Positions 44,052 through 52,089 of a stretch of 64,000 nt of DNA are shown piece after piece. This stretch comes from an uncultured Clostridia bacterium. GTDB taxonomy: Bacteria; Bacillota; Clostridia; UMGS1810. Below the pieces are notes generated by a model, which was given only the letters and a program-made list of their open reading frames with translations, searched no databases and was not told where the DNA came from. The position numbers and the translations under genes are program-made. Position 1 is the first letter of the stretch, and the number at the start of each line of letters is the position of its first letter. The stretch lies in the NCBI GenBank assembly GCA_934454585.1, contig CAKSFP010000005.1, positions 62,001 to 126,000 on the forward strand, in the 5' to 3' direction.

Positions 44052-44636
44052 ATGAAAGGAAACAGCAATGTTTCAACGAGACAGCTGGTTACAGCTGCGG
44101 TGCTCACGGCGGTTGTCGTGGTGCTCCAGTTCATGGGAGCTTTTATTAAATTCGGCCCGTTCTCAATCTCGCTTGTGCTCATACCCATAGTTGTAGGTGC
44201 GGCGCTTTGCGGCGTCGGCTGCGGAGCCTGGCTTGGGTTTGTGTTTGGCGCCGTTGTGCTCGCCTCGGGCGATGCCGGATTGTTCCTGGGCATAAATCCG
44301 CTCGGCACTGTTGTCACAGTGCTTGTCAAGGGCGCGCTTTGCGGGCTTGCGGCCGGAATTGTTTTCCGCTATGTTAAGCGGTTTAATGTGTATGCGGCGG
44401 TTGTTGCCGCGGCGGTGGTGTGTCCGGTTGTAAACACTGGTGTGTTCCTCATCGGATGTAAGCTGTTTTTCATGAGCGCGGTGCGCGGGTGGGCACAGGC
44501 GGCAGGTTTCGGTGCGGACTCCGCAAAATATATGATATTTTCTCTTGTCGGGGTCAATTTTCTTGTGGAGATGGGCATTAATGTGGTGCTCTCCCCGGCA
44601 GTCACAAGAATTCTTAAAATAAGGAAACGGAATTAA
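44052..44636 (+). CDS. ECF-type transporter substrate-binding (S) subunit
   Basis: A 194-aa protein with about six hydrophobic helices. Helix 1-2 shows STRQLVTAAVLTAVVVVLQFMG and FGPFSISLVLIPIVVGAALCG, typical of ECF S-components. The family binds vitamins and works with the EcfA/A'/T module, whose genes are not in this window. Placement next to coaX suggests pantothenate, which is inference. Start ATG 44052 has AAGGAGG seven bases upstream; an in-frame ATG at 43991 lacks one. Confidence 0.85.
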   Translation: MKGNSNVSTRQLVTAAVLTAVVVVLQFMGAFIKFGPFSISLVLIPIVVGAALCGVGCGAWLGFVFGAVVLASGDAGLFLGINPLGTVVTVLVKGALCGLAAGIVFRYVKRFNVYAAVVAAAVVCPVVNTGVFLIGCKLFFMSAVRGWAQAAGFGADSAKYMIFSLVGVNFLVEMGINVVLSPAVTRILKIRKRN

Positions 44637-44659
44637 CGGGTGCGCAGGGTTTTTGCAAA

Positions 44660-44752
44660 AGATTGTGCATCGGCTCGGGGGACCGCCGGAGGCGGCGCAG
44701 AACTTGCTCACTTAAAACAAAATATACACCCCTCGCCTTTGAGAAAACTTGC
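44660..44752 (+). repeat. Decayed palindromic element R9
   Basis: TGTGCATCGGCTCGG, GGCGCAGAACTTGCTCAC and AAAATATACACCCCTCGCCT then TTGAG recur from R2 and R3, but the left arm is replaced by GGGGGACCGCCGGAGGCGG. It is a degraded copy in the 364-base gap before the SLH gene. Confidence 0.7.
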
Positions 44753-44773
44753 GTTTTACGGTTCGATTACCCC

Positions 44774-44825
44774 AACAACCGTGTGGCATAAATTCCATGC
44801 CGCACGGTTGTTTGTTGTCATTTTA
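44774..44825 (+). terminator. Strong terminator after the ECF gene
   Basis: Stem AACAACCGTGTGGCAT, loop, then the complementary ATGCCGCACGGTTGTT, followed by TTGTTGTCATTTT. It closes the coaX-ECF unit. Confidence 0.9.
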
Positions 44826-44862
44826 TCCAAAAAAAATGTCGCTAAATTTACATATGTTTCGG

Positions 44863-44891
44863 TTGACTTAATCAATAAAAGATGATATCAT
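44863..44891 (+). promoter_or_regulatory. Promoter of the cohesin-like/SLH gene
   Basis: TTGACT at 44863-44868, 17-base spacer, TATCAT at 44886-44891. The leader to the ATG at 45001 is about 100 bases with no hairpin family recognised. Confidence 0.7.
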
Positions 44892-45000
44892 ATAACTATA
44901 TAGTCGGAGTGGGTCTTTTTGTGCCTTTTCGGTGCAGACAAGCTCAAAAATAACATTGAAAAAGCAAAGAATAACATCTTTGCGGAAACAGGAGGAAGTT

Positions 45001-48000
45001 ATGACAAAAAAATTGCTTTCAATTTTACTGTGTGTCACAATGATTCTCACATCTTTCGTAACGGTAGGTTTTGCGGATGAACCAGCGAGAATATCGTTTG
45101 AAAGACCGGTGGTATCATTTGAAGACGGCACTGTTACGATTCCGGTTGCCGTTGGAGGTACTATTAATCTCGACAAAATATCGTCTTTTACGGCGACATA
45201 TAACTATGACCCCGAAAAACTTACATTCGACAGTATTGTGAGCGGCAAGATGATAATACCGGGTTCCGATGAAACATTCGTGAACAGCAAAGTTCCCGGT
45301 GTGCTGAGCATCCGTTGGCTTGCCGACGAAAAAAGCGGCAGACCCGCTGTTGAAAAGAGCGGTTTCGCCAGCGGCGGTTCCCTGTTTTCCATCAAGTTTA
45401 CAGTTGTTTCCGGCGCAATGGGCACTACTGATGTGACTGTTGTTGATACTGACGATAATCATCCTGAGATTTCCAGTGATGACAATTTTGTCAGACTGGA
45501 TTCAAGTCACGGAAGAGCAACTGCAGAACTTTCATTTCCGATGATCACCCTCGGGGAAGCCAAATATACAAACGGAGAGATTCACATCCCTGTATCGCTT
45601 GACAGAATTCCGTATGCAGTTGATTGTTTCTTTAATTCGTTCACGATGACATATGTCTTTGAAACTGATAAACTTACATATGTAAGGACTGATGACGGCA
45701 TACTCAAAGCGGAAGATGCTGTGCTCGGAAAAGACTATGCCGTGTCCGGCAAAATTGCATATGTTAATAAAAATTCCGATTCCGGTAAAACGGACGGTGA
45801 CATCCGTTCGACCGGCGTGATGTTCACGCTTGTATTTGTACCGGCTGATCCGGCAACCACGGGGACGACATCGGTAGTTTCGGGCAATGTTGAAGTCGGC
45901 AACAGATTAGAGCAGACAAGCACGGACTTTATTTCTTCAGGTACAACGGTTGATTTTTCAAAATATGTGTCCGTTGCCGAACCGAAGATTAATATAACAC
46001 CGGTGGTAAAAGAGGACGGAGTAACGGTTGAAGCGCCCGTGGTACTTACAAAAGTTCCGGAGCGTTTTGGAGGAAAACTGAATTCGTTCAAATTGCATTA
46101 CACATGTAGTTCAACATTTGAAGAGAATTTTAAGTATGTAGAAACAAAATCAGATGTTTTCAGTGGTGAGTTTGGCTCTTACGGTAATATCTCATTCTAT
46201 TCCGATTCTCCTATTCCCGTAAACGGACCCACGACTCTTGCGACAATTGTTTTTAAGAGTAATGACTGTGAGAACGACGGTTCTTATTACATTCCCGCCG
46301 ATTATGCGGAAATAGGCATAGGAAACTCAGAATCACAAGACTTTTATAAGATTGTTAATTTTGAAAACAATAATGTAACTCTGACAAAGCGTGATCATGT
46401 ATGGGGTGCATGGACAAAAATCAACGAAACTACGGAGGAACATACCTGCAGTGTTTGCGGCAAAAAAGAAACGCGCGCTATTGCGTCCGTAATTCTCAGC
46501 AAGATAGAGGCAAGCGTAGCTTCCATAGATGTTCCTTACGCAACATTTGCGGCAGGAGCAGATGCCGTTAAGGAATTTATAAAAGGCAAATACACGGTTA
46601 CCGCAACATATTCCGATGCTTCAACGGCAACGGTTACTGCAGATGCAGCGATAGATGTTGATGCCAAGTTGGTTAAACTTTCTTACACAGAAAAAGGTGT
46701 AACTAAAAATACTGAGATAACTCTTAATGTAGGTGCACCTCTGCTCACAAAGATAGAGGCAAGAAAGGGCACAGGTGTTATTACATCGCTTGAGATTCCG
46801 TTCGGCATCGACAGCTTGGATGACATAAAGACATATATCGAATCTCAGGGTATAGAAGTTTACGGAATCTATGAGGATGACAACAGCACCAAGGTTGCCG
46901 CAACGCTTGCTGTTGACGCAACCAAGGCAACATATACATTTGAGGGCAAAGATGCCGTAATCACTCTGACAAGACCTGCAGTGGTGCTCGACAGCATTGA
47001 GGTTGACCCGACAGAGCTTGACATTCCTTATGCAACAGTCAAAGCGGGCGAGGACGCTGTTAAGGAATTTATAAAAGGAAAATACAATGTTACCGCTAAG
47101 TATAACAGCGGTTCTACATTTGGTGTTTCCGATAAGGCAACCGTGACTGTTGACACGGCGGCAAATAAGATAATCGTTTCTTATACTGAGGACGGAGTAA
47201 CCAAGGATGCTGCGATTACTATCAAACGCGGTGAAGCCTTGCCTGAAAAACTGATTGTAAAACAAGGCGACACGGTCATCAGCGAGATTAAGTATTGTGA
47301 CATTACTAAAATCGACGACTATGTTGCTACACTTAATTTGAAAGTGTATACAGTCTATGAGGACAACCGCGAGGTTGAATTGACAAAAGCATACACTCTC
47401 GAGGATGGAAAGCTTGTATGGACTGACGGCGGTTTGACTGTTACAATTCCGGTTAAGATTATTGATCATGACTGGGAGTTGATTTCAAGTGTTGATCCGA
47501 CAGATGACCTGGATGGCACAAAGACATACAAATGTAAACGCTGCGCAGATTCAAAGGAAGTAAAGATACCTAAGCTTGGTGCAGAGGTTGACGCAATCAC
47601 AGCAGACCCGTCAACAATAGATGTGTCCTATGACATATGGAGCGGAGCGAACGCCGCAGACAAGATTGCTGACATTATCAGAAATAAAGTGAAACTCACC
47701 GCTAAGATGACAGACGACAACACATACACCGACCTCATAAACGAGGCGACGATCACCGTTGACACCGATTCAAAGACCGCCAAGGTATCTTACGGCGGCA
47801 AAGATGCGGAGATAACACTCAACTTTAGTCCGGATCCGTCGGCGGCAGTGGAATCAATTGCAGTTACACCCGCAAGCCTTACGATAGCTTATGCCGACTG
47901 GTACGGCAAGACCACAGAGCAGCTGGCGGCGTTCATTAAGGCATACAGCGGCTACAAGGTAACTGCGACAAAATCGGATAATACTACCGAGGATGTGACC

Positions 48001-48765
48001 GAGGACGCAGCGATAACCGTGACAATGGGATCTAATCTCACGGGCACGGCAACCATCACCTATGATGGCAAGACGGCTGCTATATCACTTGCGTTCATAC
48101 CGAGCAGCTCAGCCGGCGGTACAGGTAACAACCGCAGACCCGGTGGTGGCGGAACATTCAACCCGGGCGGCAACACGACAATTATCCCGACACCAAGTGA
48201 TGACAGTATATTTAAGGATCTGGCCAAGGACCATTTTGCATATGATGCAGTAATGGATTTGTATAAGAAGGGTATTGTGTCCGGCGACGGCAACAACTAC
48301 ATCTACCCCGAGAACGGCATCACCAGAGAAGAGGTTGCAAAGATCGCTCTCACTGTAAATCAGATTCCCGAGGAGACGAGTCTTGAGATAGACGCGACAG
48401 ACAAGGGTGATGTGTCATCATGGGCAACAAATATTGTTGCGACCGCCATGAAGAAGGGTATCCTTGTTGGTTACGGCGATGGTACCATAAGACCTAAGCA
48501 AGCGGTAACCAGAGAAGAAATGGTTGCAATGTTCATTCGTGCGCTCGGTGTACAGGCTGACAATAATAATACGAACTTCAGCGATGTAAGTGAGCAGGCT
48601 TGGAGTGCGGCATATGTTGCTGCGGCATCCGACCTTGGATTCGTAAAGGGATATGAGGACGGCACTTTCCGTCCGGTAAACAACATAACCAGAGCAGAGG
48701 CGTTTGTGATCTGCCACAGAATCATGCAGTTCAGAGACACTCTTACAGCGGCGATTGCAGGCTGA
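45001..48765 (+). CDS. Cohesin-like, Ig-like and SLH-domain surface protein
   Basis: A 1254-aa protein, signal peptide MTKKLLSILLCVTMILTS to about residue 26. Three related beta-sandwich modules (about residues 29-178, 181-320 and 321-465) resemble type-I cohesins: alternating strands, YNYDPEKLTFDSI-like opening, SIKFTVV closing. Then come H-W/C-x2-C bridge segments, at least four bacterial Ig-like repeats (AGADAVKEFIKGKY-type), a Gly/Asn-rich linker (about 1037-1066) and three C-terminal SLH domains (FKDLAKDHFAYDAVMDLYKKG, DGTIRPKQAVTREEMVAMF, DGTFRPVNNITRAEAF). SLH anchors it to wall polymers. Whether the cohesin-like modules bind dockerins is untested. Confidence 0.85.
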   Translation: MTKKLLSILLCVTMILTSFVTVGFADEPARISFERPVVSFEDGTVTIPVAVGGTINLDKISSFTATYNYDPEKLTFDSIVSGKMIIPGSDETFVNSKVPGVLSIRWLADEKSGRPAVEKSGFASGGSLFSIKFTVVSGAMGTTDVTVVDTDDNHPEISSDDNFVRLDSSHGRATAELSFPMITLGEAKYTNGEIHIPVSLDRIPYAVDCFFNSFTMTYVFETDKLTYVRTDDGILKAEDAVLGKDYAVSGKIAYVNKNSDSGKTDGDIRSTGVMFTLVFVPADPATTGTTSVVSGNVEVGNRLEQTSTDFISSGTTVDFSKYVSVAEPKINITPVVKEDGVTVEAPVVLTKVPERFGGKLNSFKLHYTCSSTFEENFKYVETKSDVFSGEFGSYGNISFYSDSPIPVNGPTTLATIVFKSNDCENDGSYYIPADYAEIGIGNSESQDFYKIVNFENNNVTLTKRDHVWGAWTKINETTEEHTCSVCGKKETRAIASVILSKIEASVASIDVPYATFAAGADAVKEFIKGKYTVTATYSDASTATVTADAAIDVDAKLVKLSYTEKGVTKNTEITLNVGAPLLTKIEARKGTGVITSLEIPFGIDSLDDIKTYIESQGIEVYGIYEDDNSTKVAATLAVDATKATYTFEGKDAVITLTRPAVVLDSIEVDPTELDIPYATVKAGEDAVKEFIKGKYNVTAKYNSGSTFGVSDKATVTVDTAANKIIVSYTEDGVTKDAAITIKRGEALPEKLIVKQGDTVISEIKYCDITKIDDYVATLNLKVYTVYEDNREVELTKAYTLEDGKLVWTDGGLTVTIPVKIIDHDWELISSVDPTDDLDGTKTYKCKRCADSKEVKIPKLGAEVDAITADPSTIDVSYDIWSGANAADKIADIIRNKVKLTAKMTDDNTYTDLINEATITVDTDSKTAKVSYGGKDAEITLNFSPDPSAAVESIAVTPASLTIAYADWYGKTTEQLAAFIKAYSGYKVTATKSDNTTEDVTEDAAITVTMGSNLTGTATITYDGKTAAISLAFIPSSSAGGTGNNRRPGGGGTFNPGGNTTIIPTPSDDSIFKDLAKDHFAYDAVMDLYKKGIVSGDGNNYIYPENGITREEVAKIALTVNQIPEETSLEIDATDKGDVSSWATNIVATAMKKGILVGYGDGTIRPKQAVTREEMVAMFIRALGVQADNNNTNFSDVSEQAWSAAYVAAASDLGFVKGYEDGTFRPVNNITRAEAFVICHRIMQFRDTLTAAIAG

Positions 48766-48787
48766 TTGATTTAACAAAACGACATAC

Positions 48788-48825
48788 GGGACGCTGCTTA
48801 ATTGCGGCGCCCCGATTGTTGGTTT
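48788..48825 (+). terminator. Probable terminator after the cohesin-like/SLH gene
   Basis: GGGACGCTGC, loop TTAATT, GCGGCGCCCC; the T-tract downstream is weak (GATTGTTGGTTTT). Confidence 0.6.
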
Positions 48826-48874
48826 TGGACAGAACTATGTAAAATTAAATTTATGTAACAATAGCAATATTTTA

Positions 48875-48903
48875 TTGACGAATTGTGATTTTAATGTTAA
48901 TAT
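48875..48903 (+). promoter_or_regulatory. Promoter of the S-layer-like gene
   Basis: TTGACG at 48875-48880, 17-base spacer, TAATAT at 48898-48903. The leader runs about 70 bases to AGGAGG and the ATG. Confidence 0.68.
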
Positions 48904-48975
48904 GGTATTAGCTGAAAAAATCATCGTGCGGTACAGCGACAAAACTCCGCACAGAAAAAAACAGGAGGAACAAAG

Positions 48976-51828
48976 ATGAAAGCATTTAAGAAAATCACAG
49001 CACTTGCATTGACCTTGGCGATGCTTATGACTTCTATGCTCACAACCTCGGTTTTCGCTGAACTCAAGTTCAACGATGTTGACGACAGCACGGCGTATTC
49101 CGCGGCGATTTACAACCTTGTGAGTGAGGGCATCATCAACGGCTATGACAACGGCGACGGCACAAGCAGCTTCAAGCCCGACGCAACGATAACCAGAGCA
49201 GAATTTGCCAAGATTGTCGTTATGACGAGAGAAGGAGCGAATGCCGCATTTAATCAGACAACAACAAATTTCCCCGACATGGCAGGCAGCGAATGGGCAA
49301 TTCCTTATGTTGCACACGCAACCGGTCTGGGCATAATCAACGGTTATGAGGACGGTACTTTCCGCCCCGAGGCTACCGTAACCTATGCCGAGGTGGTAAA
49401 GATGATTGTGTGCGCACTCGGCTACGGTCCTGTTGTTGACACAACTCTTGATCCCTGGTACACAGGCTACATAAACCTTGCAAACCAGATAGGCGTTACA
49501 AAGAGCGTTGGTTCGCTCCCCGATAACGAGGCACCCCGTGGCATGGTTGCACAGCTGTGTGACAATATGCTCGATACTGACAGACTTGTGCAGACAGGTA
49601 CCGATGCAAACGGTAAGCCAACTTATTCGACATCCAAGGGTGACATAATTACAAATAATGACACCACCGACAGCGAGGGTGTTGTAACCGCGGTGTTTGA
49701 CAACTCTCTGCGCGGTTCCGATGATGCGGTGAATAAGAGCCAGATTAAGATTGACGACACGATCTATGCTCTGTCCGATACCCTCAAGAATACCGACCTG
49801 AACCAGTTCCTCGGCAGAGGTGTTAAGTTTACTTACACAGGTTCAAGCAAATACACCGTTACAAGCATCAAAGCTTACGGCAAGTATGACACTCTCGAGA
49901 TCACTGATGAGCAGTTTGACTCCGCATCTCTCACGAGCATGACATACTATGAAGACCCCGATAACGATAATAAGACTAAGAGTGTAAACCTTGACAAAGA
50001 CCTCTACATCGTGTACAATGGCGTGGGCGTTCCCAAGGCAAGCATCTCCGCTGATTTGCTGCAGCTTGCCAACGGCACAATCACATTGGTGAATAACGAC
50101 AGCGACAGTGCATATGACATTGCATATGTGGACAGTTACAAGACATATTTTGTAAACGCTCCCGTTACAAATAACGGCGTTACCACGATTTATGACAAGT
50201 CCAACTATGAGCCGAAGATTGAGCTTAATGAGGATGATGTAAAAGCGTATAAGATTACAACCGCCGGCGGCGCAAAGACCGAGGCTAAACTCAGCTCCGT
50301 TGTCAACAAGTCGGTTGTATCCATAGCTCAGCCGCTCACTCAGACAAGCGGCACAACGGTTATGATATCTACAGCTACAGTCACCGGTTCCGTAACATCC
50401 ATGTCCGATGACTACAACAACATCGTCGTTTCGAGCAAAGAATATAAGGTTGCTCCTTATTTCAGAAAACTCCTTGCAGACAACGAATCTACCTATAAGT
50501 TCTCTGTAGGCTCCAATGTTAAGTTCTATCTTGACTTCATGGGCAGAATAGTAAGCACGGATGTAACCGTAAGCACAGATCCATATGGTTACCTTATGGA
50601 CTACAGCGCTCCGAGCGGCATCGGCGGAGATTATCAGGTAAGAATTATGAGCGGCAGCAATGGCAAATGGACCACTTACACACTTGCTGATAATGTAAGA
50701 ATCAACGGTACTTCCGTTAAGGCGGAGAATGTCGGTGCAGAGCTTGAGTCATCGGCAGCAAGAATAAACTCCGTTAAATCCGGAGTTACAGATGAAAACT
50801 TTAAGTCAAAAAATGACAGGGCGGCTCAGGTCGTTAAGTATAAGGTAAGCAATAACAAGATTACCGAGCTTACAACCATAGGCACCGGCGATGAGGGCGG
50901 AATAACCGCTGCTAAGTTCTCTGCTGACGGCGGCGAAAAAACCGAGTTTTCCGATTGCAAGAATACTCTTAAGTATTCAAGAACAGGATATGCATTCAAG
51001 GATTCCAAAGGCGGGACACAGTTCACCATGAATTCATCGACAATTGTACTTGTTGTTCCCTGTGACAGAAGTCTTGAAGCTAAGTACAAGAAGTCTACTT
51101 ACAGCATATTCTCAAACGATTCATCATATCGCGTAGAGCCTTATGACATCACAACAGGCGGAACTGTCGCAAAAGTTGTTGTATACTATGTATCTTCGTC
51201 CTCTGAATCTTCTGTAAATAATGTAGGCGCAGGCACAAATGTATCTGCAATTGTTGATTACAAGAAGGGCACTGAAGACGGCAAGGAAGTTTACAGAATT
51301 ACCGTAAGAAGTTTCGGTGAAGAACAAGATAAAGAGATTATCACCGACGAGCTTTCGCAGATTAACGGATTCAATAAGGGTGACCTTATCAAATACACAC
51401 TCAGCAACGGTGCTATTGATGACATCAAAAAGCAGTTCGACTTTGAGACGAAGACGCTTGTCGGCGCTACCGGAAATATGATTAAGACCAAGTACGACGG
51501 CACAGAGGGTTATTACACTGCTATCTGCGGTACGGTATATTCCATCGACCTCGAGGACGGCAAGGGTGTTATCGGTGTTGCTCCGACATTTGCGACAGCA
51601 GGTGAGGATGGCAAGTACACGCTTGATTCCTCTAAGTATGAGTCGTTCAGCGTGACAGAAAAGACCCCGTACTATATGTACGACACAAGCGGCAGAAATC
51701 CGCAGCTTGTAGAGAAATCTTACGGCGAGCTTGTGGCTGCGCTTGACAATGCAAACCCCGAGACTGCTACAAAGGTTGTTCTCATAATGATTAACAAGAC
51801 TGTTAAGGGTGTATATATCCTTGAATAG
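48976..51828 (+). CDS. S-layer-like protein with N-terminal SLH domains
   Basis: A 950-aa exported protein. The signal peptide MKAFKKITALALTLAMLMTS ends near residue 28. SLH repeats follow: FNDVDDSTAYSAAIYNLVSEG...FKPDATITRAEFAKIVV, FPDMAGSEWAIPYVAHATG...FRPEATVTYAEVVKMIV, and a third degenerate copy. The remainder is Thr/Ser/Asp-rich beta-type sequence with no recognised enzyme domain. Codon use looks biased, as in an abundant protein. With the neighbouring SLH protein it probably forms the wall surface layer. AGGAGG gives a strong ribosome binding site. Confidence 0.85.
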   Translation: MKAFKKITALALTLAMLMTSMLTTSVFAELKFNDVDDSTAYSAAIYNLVSEGIINGYDNGDGTSSFKPDATITRAEFAKIVVMTREGANAAFNQTTTNFPDMAGSEWAIPYVAHATGLGIINGYEDGTFRPEATVTYAEVVKMIVCALGYGPVVDTTLDPWYTGYINLANQIGVTKSVGSLPDNEAPRGMVAQLCDNMLDTDRLVQTGTDANGKPTYSTSKGDIITNNDTTDSEGVVTAVFDNSLRGSDDAVNKSQIKIDDTIYALSDTLKNTDLNQFLGRGVKFTYTGSSKYTVTSIKAYGKYDTLEITDEQFDSASLTSMTYYEDPDNDNKTKSVNLDKDLYIVYNGVGVPKASISADLLQLANGTITLVNNDSDSAYDIAYVDSYKTYFVNAPVTNNGVTTIYDKSNYEPKIELNEDDVKAYKITTAGGAKTEAKLSSVVNKSVVSIAQPLTQTSGTTVMISTATVTGSVTSMSDDYNNIVVSSKEYKVAPYFRKLLADNESTYKFSVGSNVKFYLDFMGRIVSTDVTVSTDPYGYLMDYSAPSGIGGDYQVRIMSGSNGKWTTYTLADNVRINGTSVKAENVGAELESSAARINSVKSGVTDENFKSKNDRAAQVVKYKVSNNKITELTTIGTGDEGGITAAKFSADGGEKTEFSDCKNTLKYSRTGYAFKDSKGGTQFTMNSSTIVLVVPCDRSLEAKYKKSTYSIFSNDSSYRVEPYDITTGGTVAKVVVYYVSSSSESSVNNVGAGTNVSAIVDYKKGTEDGKEVYRITVRSFGEEQDKEIITDELSQINGFNKGDLIKYTLSNGAIDDIKKQFDFETKTLVGATGNMIKTKYDGTEGYYTAICGTVYSIDLEDGKGVIGVAPTFATAGEDGKYTLDSSKYESFSVTEKTPYYMYDTSGRNPQLVEKSYGELVAALDNANPETATKVVLIMINKTVKGVYILE

Positions 51829-51941
51829 TTTTGAAGTTTAGGATCAAAAAGTCTTACAGCCGGCTGCTGCAGCCGTATTAAGGAAGTAGTTTTGAAAGAT
51901 TGAAAAAAATCATTTGATATGGCCGCAGCAACGGCAAAAAT

Positions 51942-51990
51942 AAAAAGCTGAAAACTCAGTGAAATGGGCTTTCGGCTTTTTTTATTTTCC
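51942..51990 (+). terminator. Terminator after the S-layer-like gene
   Basis: Stem AAAAAGCTGAAA and TTTCGGCTTTTT around a loop, followed by a T-rich run. A CGGCT/AGCCG hairpin at 51861-51875 lies upstream without a T-tract. Confidence 0.85.
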
Positions 51991-52040
51991 CACACACCTG
52001 TTTTCGGAAAATAAGATGTGATCCTCATAGATAAACGCGG

Positions 52041-52069
52041 TTGATTTTCACTTTGATTTATGCTATACT
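52041..52069 (+). promoter_or_regulatory. Promoter of the LuxR regulator
   Basis: TTGATT at 52041-52046, 17-base spacer, TATACT at 52064-52069; ATG 21 bases after the -10. Confidence 0.72.
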
Positions 52070-52089
52070 TGCGTTGGGGGTAGGTACCA

